This document shows positions 8,095 to 15,744 of a stretch of 64,000 bases of DNA, one piece after another. Position 1 is the stretch's first letter. Each line of letters begins with the position of its first letter. The translations under genes were made by a program, and so were the position numbers. The DNA comes from Rhizobium sp. TH135 (GTDB lineage: Bacteria > Pseudomonadota > Alphaproteobacteria > Rhizobiales > Rhizobiaceae): assembly GCF_002855515.1 (NCBI RefSeq), contig NZ_PKRP01000002.1:124001-188000 (forward strand). The letters are read 5' to 3'. The notes under the pieces are model-generated. The model was not told where the DNA came from, did not search any database, and saw nothing but the letters and a program-made list of their open reading frames with translations.

Positions 8095-9234
8095 TCAGGA
8101 GCCTGCCTTCAGCGAGGCAAAGTAGCCGGGCTGATAGTCCACCGGCAGGAAGCGCTCATGCATTTCCTTGAAGGTGGCGTCCGCATCGAGATCCTTGAAC
8201 AGATCCGGGTGCAGCCACTTGGCGATCTGCTGCACGGCAACGAACTGGTAGGGGCTGTTGTAGAACTGGTGCCAGATGGCATGCACATTGCCGTCCTTCA
8301 CCGCCTTGATGTCGGTGAAGCCGGGGCGCTTCATCAGCTCGGAGAGCTTGCGTTCAGCCTCTGCCTTGTCAGCACCCGGACCCACGCCGATCCATTTGCC
8401 GCCGGGAACGTAAAGCTCCCAGTTGGAGCCGGTCACGATGACCTGGTCGGGATTGGAGGCGATGATCTGCTCAGGATTGACGGTGCCGAATGTGCCTGGG
8501 ATGAAGTCCTTCGCCATGTTCACGCCACCGGCGAGTTCGACCATCTTGCCGAAGTTCTCGTTGCCGAAGGACATGCAGCAATCGTCGGAATAGCCACCGG
8601 CACGTTCCATGAAGACGACAGGCTTCTTCAGGTCCGTCTGCTTGGCCAGAACGTCGGTAACCTTGGCGATCTGCTCGTCATGGAACTTCACGAATTCCTC
8701 GGCGCGTTCTTCCTCGCCGAACAGCTTGCCGATGATCCGCATGGAATCGTCGGTGTTCTCCATCGGCTTCTCGCGGAAGTCGATATAGACGAGCGGAATG
8801 CCGACAGCGGCGAGCTTCTCGATATAGCCGCTTTCCTCGGTAGCCGATTTCGCTTCCGTGTTCATGATGATGACGTCAGGCTTCAGCGCGACCGCCTGCT
8901 CGATGTCGAAGGTACCGTCCTTCATCCCGCCGAAGGTCGGGATCTTCTCCATCTCCGGATACTTCTTCAGATAGATGTTGTAGCCGTCGAGATCGGCCTT
9001 CTTGAAGTCGTCGCGCCAGCCGATGACGCGGCCAAACGGATTGTCGGTGTCGAGCGCTGCGGTGAAATAGATCTGCCGACCTTCACCCAGGATGACGCGT
9101 TCCACCGGAACGCTCACTTCGACTTCACGACCGGTGATGTCCTTGATCTTCACCGTCTCGCCGGCCAGCGCGACGCCTGAAAAAAGGGCGAGCGAAATCG
9201 CGGCGGCAGACGCCACCTTCTCCATTTTGAACAC
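8095..9234 (-). CDS. Iron-siderophore ABC transporter substrate-binding protein
   Basis: This 379-residue periplasmic protein has a signal peptide ending near ALAG (about residue 24) and a Peripla_BP_2 (FepB/FhuD type) fold: DITGREVEVSVPVERVI at the N-terminus, KPDVIIMNTEA in the first lobe and ASNPDQVIVTGSNW in the second. An unusual DDCCMSFG motif sits mid-protein. The first codon is GTG at 9234; an AGGAGA seven bases upstream favours it over the ATG three codons later. It is the first gene of the iron operon and faces the methyltransferase across a promoter with candidate RirA and Irr sites. The siderophore identity is unknown. Confidence 0.92.
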   Translation of the reverse strand: MFKMEKVASAAAISLALFSGVALAGETVKIKDITGREVEVSVPVERVILGEGRQIYFTAALDTDNPFGRVIGWRDDFKKADLDGYNIYLKKYPEMEKIPTFGGMKDGTFDIEQAVALKPDVIIMNTEAKSATEESGYIEKLAAVGIPLVYIDFREKPMENTDDSMRIIGKLFGEEERAEEFVKFHDEQIAKVTDVLAKQTDLKKPVVFMERAGGYSDDCCMSFGNENFGKMVELAGGVNMAKDFIPGTFGTVNPEQIIASNPDQVIVTGSNWELYVPGGKWIGVGPGADKAEAERKLSELMKRPGFTDIKAVKDGNVHAIWHQFYNSPYQFVAVQQIAKWLHPDLFKDLDADATFKEMHERFLPVDYQPGYFASLKAGS

Positions 9235-9278
9235 GATCAGTTCTCCTGCTTGTGATTATGACGTGATCTAGATTTTTA

Positions 9279-9293
9279 TGACTTTAACAGTCA
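9279..9293. promoter_or_regulatory. Candidate RirA iron-responsive operator (IRO box)
   Basis: TGACTTTAACAGTCA fits the rhizobial IRO pattern TGA-N9-TCA exactly and has five-base inverted arms TGACT/AGTCA. It is 45 bases upstream of the binding-protein start. RirA is the main iron-replete repressor of uptake genes in rhizobia. Its binding here is inferred from the motif and the gene content. Confidence 0.65.
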
Positions 9294-9303
9294 AGAATTA
9301 TCT

Positions 9304-9320
9304 TTTAGAAGTATTCCAGC
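9304..9320. promoter_or_regulatory. Candidate Irr control element (ICE-like box)
   Basis: TTTAGAA-GTA-TTCCAGC matches the ICE consensus TTTAGAA-N3-TTCTAAA with a perfect left half and four of seven bases in the right half. It lies 31 bases upstream of the methyltransferase start and 10 bases from the IRO-like box. The weak right half makes this less certain than the IRO site. Confidence 0.45.
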
Positions 9321-9350
9321 CTCTCAGTCCCGATCCGAAAGAACACGAAA

Positions 9351-10154
9351 ATGCAGGCCGTTAGCTCTCTTTCCAACCATGACCTTCGCGACGAAATCAA
9401 AGCCTACTGGTCACTCCGCGCCGAGACATTCGACACCCAGCCAGGTCATGAGATCTTTTCCGAAGAGGAGAGGGCTGCCTGGCACGCCCTGTTCCGCAAG
9501 CATTTGGGAGAGGGAAAGTCGCGAGCGGCCCTCGACCTCGCCTGTGGCACGGCCGTTATTTCCCACCTGCTCGACGACCTCGGCTTCAAGGTGACTGGCC
9601 TCGATTGGGCAGAGCCCATGCTGGAGCGGGCACGTGCGAAGGCTGTGGCTCGCGGGCGAAACATCCGCTTTCTCATGGGCGATGCCGAGCGCACGATGGA
9701 GGCGGATGACTCCTATGATGTGATCACCAATCGCCACCTTGTCTGGACGCTCGTCGACCCCCTCTCATGCTTCCGGGAATGGCACCGCGTGTTGAAGCCC
9801 GGCGGCAAGCTGGTGATCGTCGACGGTGACTTCGTCAACACGTCGAGGCTCACTCGCTTGCTCAAGGCAGCGACGAGGTTCGCGAGCCGTGTCGGTCTTG
9901 CTCGCGATGCCATGCACGGCGCGCCCAATGCCGATATGGCAGAGACACACAACCGGATCTTGTCGCGCGTGCATTTCTCCGGCGGTGCCCATGCCGATGC
10001 CGTCGCAGATCTGCTCAAGGAAGCCGGCTTCTCCACGGTCACGATCGATCAGGACATGCGGGCGATCCATAAAGCCCAACGCAAGAACTTCTCCTTCTTC
10101 AAGGGGCTGGAGCGCGGCACGCAGCACCGCTACGCGATCTGCGCGGAGAAGTGA
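9351..10154 (+). CDS. Class I SAM-dependent methyltransferase
   Basis: This 267-residue protein has a Rossmann-type SAM-binding domain: motif I LDLACGTA (61-68), the acidic ribose-binding strand VTGLDWAEPML (81-91, Asp85), and RVLKPGGKLVIVDGD as motif IV/post-motif IV. It resembles the UbiE/Methyltransf_11 group. The methyl acceptor is not evident. It is divergent from the iron-siderophore transporter and shares a promoter with IRO and ICE-like sites, so it may be iron-regulated and could act on a siderophore, heme or quinone-related compound. That role is inference. Confidence 0.85.
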   Translation: MQAVSSLSNHDLRDEIKAYWSLRAETFDTQPGHEIFSEEERAAWHALFRKHLGEGKSRAALDLACGTAVISHLLDDLGFKVTGLDWAEPMLERARAKAVARGRNIRFLMGDAERTMEADDSYDVITNRHLVWTLVDPLSCFREWHRVLKPGGKLVIVDGDFVNTSRLTRLLKAATRFASRVGLARDAMHGAPNADMAETHNRILSRVHFSGGAHADAVADLLKEAGFSTVTIDQDMRAIHKAQRKNFSFFKGLERGTQHRYAICAEK

Positions 10155-10243
10155 TCGGCACCTTGGGTGCCTTCGACGCCGGTAGATTTAATGGTCGCCT
10201 CGGCGTAGTCGCCGGTGCCTGCCAGCGCGCGGATTTACACGCA

Positions 10244-10277
10244 CCCGCAACTGATATACTAGTATTTCAGTTGCGGG
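10244..10277. promoter_or_regulatory. 34-bp near-perfect palindrome over the GntR gene leader
   Basis: CCCGCAACTGA (10244-10254) is the exact reverse complement of TCAGTTGCGGG (10267-10277). The centre ATACTAGTAT (10256-10265) is itself palindromic, so only the T/T pair at 10255/10266 fails to match. It ends inside the ribosome-binding site (GGGAGG, 10275-10280), seven bases before the ATG. Both the size and the TA-rich core fit a FadR/FCD GntR operator, most simply an autoregulatory one. Confidence 0.65.
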
Positions 10278-10284
10278 AGGACGC

Positions 10285-11019
10285 ATGTCGGAACAGAATG
10301 TCAGAGGCTTGAAAATGATGGCGGTTCCGCCAGAGCACCAGCGCGGCAGGACCCGCGCCGGCAGAGCTGCGACGCAAATTCATGCGACATTGCGCGACGA
10401 AATCGTCAGCATGAAATTCAAGCCGCTCGACATGCTGAACGAAAAGCAGCTGGGGCAGCGCTTCGGCGTCAGCCGCACACCGGTACGCGAAGCCCTTCTT
10501 CGTCTGGCAGACGAGGGTTTGGTGGAGATCTATCCCCAGTCGGGAACCTTCGTCTCACGCATCCCGCGCCGGGCGCTCTACGAGGCGATCCTCATCCGTC
10601 GGGCGCTCGAGGCGACCACGGTATCCCTCGCAATCGTTGCGATGAAGGAGAATGACCGGTTAGCAGAGCTTGAGGACAATCAGGCATCCCTTGTGAAGGC
10701 GGCGGAAGCCAACGACATCGCGGGCTTCCATCAGATCGATACCGAATTCCATCAGCTGATCGCCGAGATCGCCGGCTATCCCGGGATCTGGGCAGTAGTC
10801 GCGCAGGTCAAGGTCCAGATCGACCGCTATCGCTATTTCACCCTGCCGCAGAAGGGCCGCCTCGATCTCGTGATCGCCGAGCATGCGGCGATCATCGATG
10901 GCATCCGCCGCCGGGATGATGGCGCCGCCGTTCTAGCGATGAGCCAGCATGTCGGACGCCTCACCGAAGAGCTTGAAGACATCGAGCACCTCGACCCCAA
11001 CCTCTTCCTCGACCTCTAG
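10285..11019 (+). CDS. GntR-family (FCD) transcriptional regulator
   Basis: This 244-residue protein has an N-terminal winged HTH (IHATLRDEIVSMKF... NEKQLGQRFGVSRTPVREAL) and an all-helical FCD ligand-binding domain (RRALEATTVSLA, FHQIDTEFHQLIAEIAG, EHAAIIDGIRRRD) carrying the Asp/His residues that usually bind a metal. It heads a probable operon with kduD and kdgK, 36 bases downstream. FCD regulators of this type often sense hexuronates or ketodeoxyuronates, which fits the neighbours. A 34-bp palindrome covers its leader and part of its ribosome-binding site. Confidence 0.9.
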   Translation: MSEQNVRGLKMMAVPPEHQRGRTRAGRAATQIHATLRDEIVSMKFKPLDMLNEKQLGQRFGVSRTPVREALLRLADEGLVEIYPQSGTFVSRIPRRALYEAILIRRALEATTVSLAIVAMKENDRLAELEDNQASLVKAAEANDIAGFHQIDTEFHQLIAEIAGYPGIWAVVAQVKVQIDRYRYFTLPQKGRLDLVIAEHAAIIDGIRRRDDGAAVLAMSQHVGRLTEELEDIEHLDPNLFLDL

Positions 11020-11055
11020 AGCGCTCACCTTGCGACATATTCCGGGAGTTGCACC

Positions 11056-11811
11056 ATGAAGCCAAACTTCGACCTTTCCGGCCGCACGGCCATCGTCACC
11101 GGCGCCAATACGGGCATTGGCCAGGCTATTGCCGTGTCGCTGGCAAGCGCCGGGGCGGCTATTCTCGGTGTTGGTCGATCGAGCATGGCTGAAACCGAAG
11201 CGCAGATTGCTGATGTCGGCGGGCGCTTCGCGTCCTTCTCCGCCGATCTCTCGACGATCGAGCCCGTTGACGCCATTGTTGACGCTGCTGTCGAAGCGTT
11301 CGGATCCGTGGACATCCTCGTCAACAATGCCGGTATCATCCGCCGCGCCGATGCCATCGATTTCACGGAGGCGGATTGGGATGCGGTCATGGATGTCAAT
11401 CTCAAGACCGCGTTCTTCCTGTCCCAGGCTGTGGCGAAGCGCATGATCCCGAACGGTGGCGGCAAGATCATCAACATCGCATCCATGCTGTCCTTCCAGG
11501 GCGGCATCCGGATTCCGTCCTACACCGCCTCCAAGAGTGGCCTTGCGGGTCTCACCCGGCTGCTTGCCTGCGAATGGGCGGGCAAGGGCATCAATGTGAA
11601 CGCAATCGCCCCAGGTTATTTCGTCACCAACAACACGACGGCCCTGCGCGAGGATGCCAAGCGGTCGAGCGATATCCTGGCGCGCATCCCCGCCGGTCGC
11701 TGGGGAGACCCGCAGGAGCTGGGCGGCGCGGCCGTCTTCCTGGCATCGGATGCAGCTGCATATGTTCATGGCACGATCCTGCCCGTCGACGGCGGCTGGC
11801 TGGCGCGCTAA
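11056..11811 (+). CDS. kduD: 2-deoxy-D-gluconate / 2-keto-3-deoxygluconate dehydrogenase (KduD-like SDR)
   Basis: This 251-residue classical short-chain dehydrogenase has cofactor motif TGANTGIG (15-22), NNAG (90-93) and catalytic Ser143, Tyr156 and Lys160 (YTASK). The NNTTALREDAKRSSDILARI stretch followed by PAGRWGDP is characteristic of KduD, which reduces 5-keto-4-deoxyuronate-derived diketone to 2-keto-3-deoxygluconate in pectin and uronate breakdown. The next gene encodes a KDG kinase-like protein, so the two steps run in series. It follows the GntR gene by 36 bases. Many SDRs share this fold, but the KduD-specific tail makes the assignment fairly secure. Confidence 0.85.
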   Translation: MKPNFDLSGRTAIVTGANTGIGQAIAVSLASAGAAILGVGRSSMAETEAQIADVGGRFASFSADLSTIEPVDAIVDAAVEAFGSVDILVNNAGIIRRADAIDFTEADWDAVMDVNLKTAFFLSQAVAKRMIPNGGGKIINIASMLSFQGGIRIPSYTASKSGLAGLTRLLACEWAGKGINVNAIAPGYFVTNNTTALREDAKRSSDILARIPAGRWGDPQELGGAAVFLASDAAAYVHGTILPVDGGWLAR

Positions 11812-11842
11812 GCAGAATCAGAACGACAGGAGGGGGGAAGGC

Positions 11843-12757
11843 ATGGGACGGATCGTATCGATTGGCGAATGCATGGGGGAGCTGTCGGAGACCGGCACGC
11901 CTGGAACCCTCAACATGGGCTTTGCCGGTGACACCCTCAACACGGCCTATTATCTCCGCCGCAGCCTGGGGCCTGATTGGCAGGTGGATTATGTCACAGC
12001 CATCGGCACCGACGGTCTCTCACAGAGAATGCTGGACTTTCTGAAGGCCGAAGATATCGGCACCCACCATATCGCCCAGCTCGCCGACAAGACGATCGGC
12101 CTCTACTATATCACCCTGAAGGACGGTGAGCGGAGCTTCACCTATTGGCGGAGCGACAGCGCCGCGAAGAAGCTTGCGAGCGATCCCGCAGCCCTTGCCC
12201 GCGCACTGGACGGGGCCGATCTGGCCTACTGGTCCGGCATCACGCTGGCCATCCTGTCAAACCAGGATCGCCTCGCCCTGATCGAGGCATTGAGCCAGTT
12301 CGCCGGTCGTGGGGGCACTGTCGTATTCGATCCCAATCTGCGGCCGCGGCTTTGGGACAACCCGGAGAGCATGCGCGGCTGGATCCACCGCGCAGCCGCG
12401 GTGAGCGACCTTTGCCTTCCCTCCTTCGAGGATGAGGCGACCTGGTTCGACGATGCCGATCCTGAAGCCACGATCAAACGTTATCTGGCGGAGGGTGCGC
12501 GGCGTGTGGTCGTGAAGAATGGTGCGGGTTACGTGACCTTTGCGGGCAGCAATGGCGAAATATCGACATCTGCCATCCCGCCTGTCGAGCAGGTCGTCGA
12601 CACGACGGCGGCTGGCGACAGCTTCAATGCGGGCTATCTGGCTGCAGAACTCGCCGGCGCGTCGGTCGCGGATGCGATTACGGCCGGGGCGAGGTTGGCG
12701 GCGAACGTCATCGGCGCGCGCGGCGCATTGGTCCCGGACGCAGTCAGGCCGTCGTAA
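11843..12757 (+). CDS. kdgK: 2-keto-3-deoxygluconate kinase (PfkB family)
   Basis: This 304-residue ribokinase/PfkB-fold kinase would phosphorylate KDG to KDPG for the Entner-Doudoroff aldolase. The N-terminus IGECMGEL with NTAYYLRR matches KdgK, and the C-terminal signature DTTAAGDSFNAGYLA (253-267) contains the catalytic base Asp259. The open frame reaches back to 11654, but the ATG at 11843 is preceded by AGGAGGGGGG-type purines and starts at the conserved family N-terminus. It lies 31 bases after kduD in the same operon. Related PfkB sugar kinases cannot be fully excluded, but the kduD context supports KDG. Confidence 0.85.
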   Translation: MGRIVSIGECMGELSETGTPGTLNMGFAGDTLNTAYYLRRSLGPDWQVDYVTAIGTDGLSQRMLDFLKAEDIGTHHIAQLADKTIGLYYITLKDGERSFTYWRSDSAAKKLASDPAALARALDGADLAYWSGITLAILSNQDRLALIEALSQFAGRGGTVVFDPNLRPRLWDNPESMRGWIHRAAAVSDLCLPSFEDEATWFDDADPEATIKRYLAEGARRVVVKNGAGYVTFAGSNGEISTSAIPPVEQVVDTTAAGDSFNAGYLAAELAGASVADAITAGARLAANVIGARGALVPDAVRPS

Positions 12758-12772
12758 CGGCCCGGCTATGCG

Positions 12773-12940
12773 TCAGAGCGGGGCTCCACCGCCGAACAGC
12801 GTGAAATAACCCCAGGCTGCCACGAGTGCTGCGGCGACGCCGACCCAGGTGAGGGCTTTCCGCGCCGTCGGCGAAACCGTCATTTTCGGCTTGGGCGGCT
12901 TGTCCTCGGGTGGACGCTCGAATTTGATGACGTTCGACAT
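12773..12940 (-). CDS. Small conserved-type single-pass membrane protein (55 aa)
   Basis: On the minus strand an ATG at 12938-12940 opens a 55-codon frame ending in TGA at 12773-12775. The product starts MSNVIKFERPPEDKPP and has one hydrophobic segment (LTWVGVAAALVAAWGYFTLF, about residues 30-49). The Pro/Lys-rich cytosolic N-terminus followed by a single helix resembles short rhizobial membrane proteins opening with SNVIKFERP, which I recall only as hypothetical. It is convergent with kdgK, 15 bases away. The function is unknown. Confidence 0.7.
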   Translation of the reverse strand: MSNVIKFERPPEDKPPKPKMTVSPTARKALTWVGVAAALVAAWGYFTLFGGGAPL

Positions 12941-13250
12941 TCAGGTTTCTCTCATGCTGCTTTCGGGCGCTTCATCAGCTTCCTGCCATGATCGCGGGGC
13001 CGCGACAAGTCTGCTCAATCGGCCGCCACCGTTCTCTGCATCAAGAACAATTCGACGGCGATACACGCCCTCGCAGACGCCAGCTGTGGTGACTTGCCGC
13101 AGGGTTGCGCCTGTCTAATACCAATGTGTCAATTGGCACTTGTCGACCGCTCCTGGCGCCGTTAGCGTTCTTTTGGCAGGCGAAGAAGGCGTTGAGGCGC
13201 AGACGTCGATACCCCTTCGCAGATGGCATGATGGACGCGACTAGACTGAC
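12941..13250. other. Intergenic region without a recognised gene
   Basis: This 310-base stretch separates the small membrane protein (minus) from the PAS-HTH gene (plus). I find no convincing gene. TGTCAATTGGCA at 13127-13138 is a short imperfect inverted repeat that could be part of a promoter. Confidence 0.5.
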
Positions 13251-14330
13251 ATGAGAAGCTTTCTTGAACCTTCCGCCCAGGCTGAAGCGAACCAAGGCCA
13301 GGATGGGGATCTGTATGCGACGGCTCGCAGAGTTTCCGGCGTCTCATCGGCCCACTTCCTGAAGCTGCTGGAAGAGCGCGGCACCACCGGATTTTGGACC
13401 TGCGATCTTCTCACTGGGCAATGCACCAGCAGCCCGGGGCTTCTGCGAGTGATGGGTCTGGAGACGCCGCAGCCCTTCCGAATGCAGGATCTTCTCGATC
13501 AGGTTCACCCCGAAGACAGATCGCGCTGCGAGGACCTCTGGCCCCTCATTCGTTCGGGCGTGCCGGTAAACCGCAATTTTCGGATCATTCGTGGCGATCG
13601 AACGGTCCGCTGGGTCGAATTCCGTTCGGAAGTCGTGCTCGATGCCGACCAGCGCCCAGTTCGGGCCATTGGCTTGCTGCAGGATGTCTCCCAGGAGCAC
13701 GAGAACCGCCAGGCGCTGGATGAGAGCCTCGGGCGTTACCGAGCGCTGATCGGCTCCGTCGCGACTATGGAATGGCGCGCAACAGCCAGTGGCGAACCCG
13801 TGTTCTCGAATGGTTGGACTGCACTGACAGGCCAGCGAGAATCCGAATTTTTGAACGGCAACTGGGTGAGCGCAATTCACCCGGACGATCGGGAGCCGAT
13901 GATGGCGGCATGGCAATATGCCGTAGCCAATCTCACGCCCTACGAGGCCGACCAGCGGATACGCAAGGCCGATGGCGAGTATGAGTGGTTTCACGCTCGC
14001 GCGGTGCCGATCCTGCACAAGAGTGGCCGCCCGCACGAGTGGCTGGGCATGATCATCGACCACCGCGAGTTCAAGAGACTGGCGAATGGAAAACCTGCCG
14101 TCGGCACAACCCTGACACCGATGCAGATCCGGGCCGGCCGCGCCATGCTGCAATGGACGTTGGACGATCTCTCCCGGGAATCCGGCGTGTCCGTCTCCTC
14201 GATCCGCCGTATCGAGGGCGAAGGGGAGCGCTCCACGCGCCCCACCTCGCTTTCGGCAATACGGCAGGCGCTCGAACGCCATGGCCTGATCTTTTCGGAT
14301 GGCAATGGCATTTCGATGGGCCCGGCCTGA
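13251..14330 (+). CDS. PAS-PAS-helix-turn-helix regulatory protein
   Basis: This 359-residue soluble protein has two PAS/PAC-like segments: about residues 38-155 (FWTCDLLTGQCTSSPGLLRVMG ... VRAIGLLQDVSQEHE) and 160-275 (MEWRATASGEPVFSNGWTALTG ... IHPDDREPMMAAW ... HEWLGMIIDHREFK). The C-terminus is an XRE/Cro-type HTH (LTPMQIRAGRAMLQWTLDDL, SGVSVSSIRRIEGEG, about 290-345). There is no kinase, GGDEF or EAL domain, so it looks like a one-component sensor that binds DNA directly. The start lacks a good ribosome-binding site, so the true N-terminus could be slightly different. It is convergent with the TadG-like gene. Signal and targets are unknown. Confidence 0.75.
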   Translation: MRSFLEPSAQAEANQGQDGDLYATARRVSGVSSAHFLKLLEERGTTGFWTCDLLTGQCTSSPGLLRVMGLETPQPFRMQDLLDQVHPEDRSRCEDLWPLIRSGVPVNRNFRIIRGDRTVRWVEFRSEVVLDADQRPVRAIGLLQDVSQEHENRQALDESLGRYRALIGSVATMEWRATASGEPVFSNGWTALTGQRESEFLNGNWVSAIHPDDREPMMAAWQYAVANLTPYEADQRIRKADGEYEWFHARAVPILHKSGRPHEWLGMIIDHREFKRLANGKPAVGTTLTPMQIRAGRAMLQWTLDDLSRESGVSVSSIRRIEGEGERSTRPTSLSAIRQALERHGLIFSDGNGISMGPA

Positions 14331-14357
14331 TCATTCACATGAACAGGCCGGCAACCG

Positions 14358-15650
14358 TCAGCTCGCAAGGCGCGGTGTGGCGACGATCTTGAGGAAGAGC
14401 GCGTTCATCGCCTCGGTGATCCCCTGGCTCGGGCTGACTTCGAAGAAGAGCCCCGGCGATGCACAGGATTGCATCCGTGTCGGGATCTGGCTCTGGAACG
14501 GACTGATCCACTTGTTGTACCAGTCGTTGGTCGGCAGCGGCAGATAGGTCGTGTAAAGAACGGCGATCCGGTAGCCCTTGCTCTTCAACGCCTCGCATTG
14601 CGTGGTGTCGATCGGTTCCTGACAGCGCCCGTTCGTCGTCTTCTTGGTGCAGCTGCTGGGCTTGTAGGCATCGCCTACGCCGTCGGAGACGAAGAAAAGG
14701 ATCTTCTCCGGATTGCCGGCCGACGAGCCGGTTCCTGCCGTCCCCATAAGCTCGCCGATGTTCTTCAGCGCCCGGTCGAAATCGGTCTGCTGGTCGTTGT
14801 CATACCCTTGGTACGGGATCGACATGAGCCCAATCCCGGATGCGCTCGCCTTGACCTGGTCGAGATTGTCGGTGAGGGACGCAACCTGAAGAAGCTTGGT
14901 GTCCTCGGCCTTCTCGCCGAAGGTATAGACCGCCATGCGGTATTGATTGGAGCTCTTGCGCGAGCTCTTTGCCGTCTCCATCAAGGCCGCAGTCGCCTTG
15001 GCGACGACGTCGATGCGGATGGTGACGCCCAACCTCTTGGCGAGGTAATAATAGCTGTTCTTGTCCTCCACGCCGTCTTTGACGATATGGCAGGCGAAGG
15101 CGCACTTGTCCCTGGTGTTGTCGACCATCTTGGTCACGTCGGCCGGGGTGGCCCCGACGCCCATGGATGGGGTGTTGTCGAGAAGAAGGTAGAAGTCGCG
15201 GAACGTATCCGTCTGGAACACGGCTTCCGCCCTGCCGCCTACGGTAACATCGGACTGGCCAAGGATGCGGGCAAGCGATGTAGGAACCGTCGCATCGAAG
15301 GTGAAGATCGCCTTCACCTGCGTGCCGGTTTTCACCACATCCACATCGAAGTTCTTGAGCTCGTACTCTTCAGACATCTTGGCGTGTCCGATGAAGACTT
15401 TCTTTGCGTCCTCGATAGCTGCGGACAATTGCCCATCTGACTTCATCTGCATGGCCTGCATGACACCTGCGGAGGTTTCCGCGACGGCAGCAATCGCCGC
15501 CGCATCGGCGGCAGCCTGCAGCGTGCTTCGCACTATCAGTGCATTGCTGATATCGATCGCAAAACCGGCAACGCCGATGACTGGCACCAGCATCAGCGCC
15601 GTCATCACACCAAAGTTGCCGCTGCGGTCACGGAAAAAACGCCCTAGCAT
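14358..15650 (-). CDS. TadG-like protein with von Willebrand factor A domain
   Basis: This 430-residue protein opens with a TadE/TadG-type N-terminus: RDRSGNFGVMTALMLVPVIGVAGFAID is a membrane anchor preceded by the usual arginine-rich segment, followed by LQAAADAAAIAAV. A VWA-like region starts at FRDFYLLLDNTPSMG (DxTxS metal site) and includes LFFVSDGVGD. Cysteines in CAFACH and CTKKTTNGRC may form disulfides. Such proteins are usually Flp/Tad pilus accessory factors, but no other tad genes are nearby, so this is an orphan copy common in rhizobia. Its leader can form a hairpin that hides the ribosome-binding site. Confidence 0.8.
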   Translation of the reverse strand: MLGRFFRDRSGNFGVMTALMLVPVIGVAGFAIDISNALIVRSTLQAAADAAAIAAVAETSAGVMQAMQMKSDGQLSAAIEDAKKVFIGHAKMSEEYELKNFDVDVVKTGTQVKAIFTFDATVPTSLARILGQSDVTVGGRAEAVFQTDTFRDFYLLLDNTPSMGVGATPADVTKMVDNTRDKCAFACHIVKDGVEDKNSYYYLAKRLGVTIRIDVVAKATAALMETAKSSRKSSNQYRMAVYTFGEKAEDTKLLQVASLTDNLDQVKASASGIGLMSIPYQGYDNDQQTDFDRALKNIGELMGTAGTGSSAGNPEKILFFVSDGVGDAYKPSSCTKKTTNGRCQEPIDTTQCEALKSKGYRIAVLYTTYLPLPTNDWYNKWISPFQSQIPTRMQSCASPGLFFEVSPSQGITEAMNALFLKIVATPRLAS

Positions 15651-15680
15651 AAATTACCCCCATAAAGTTACGGGTAATTT
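15651..15680 (-). promoter_or_regulatory. Leader hairpin masking the tadG-like ribosome-binding site
   Basis: On the minus strand AAATTACCC (15680-15672) pairs with GGGTAATTT (15659-15651) across a 12-base loop. The right arm ends directly at the ATG (15650) and includes most of the GGGGG ribosome-binding site (15661-15657). The structure could regulate translation, or the repeat could be a protein operator. Confidence 0.5.
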
Positions 15681-15744
15681 AGAGGCGTCTTGTGTCGATT
15701 TCGTTCATCTGCATGGTTACGGAAATGCTATCGGCCCTCGTCGA

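Noticed and set aside
11654..11842. Extended KdgK N-terminus
   Set aside because: It overlaps kduD out of frame; the ATG at 11843 has a strong ribosome-binding site and the conserved PfkB start.
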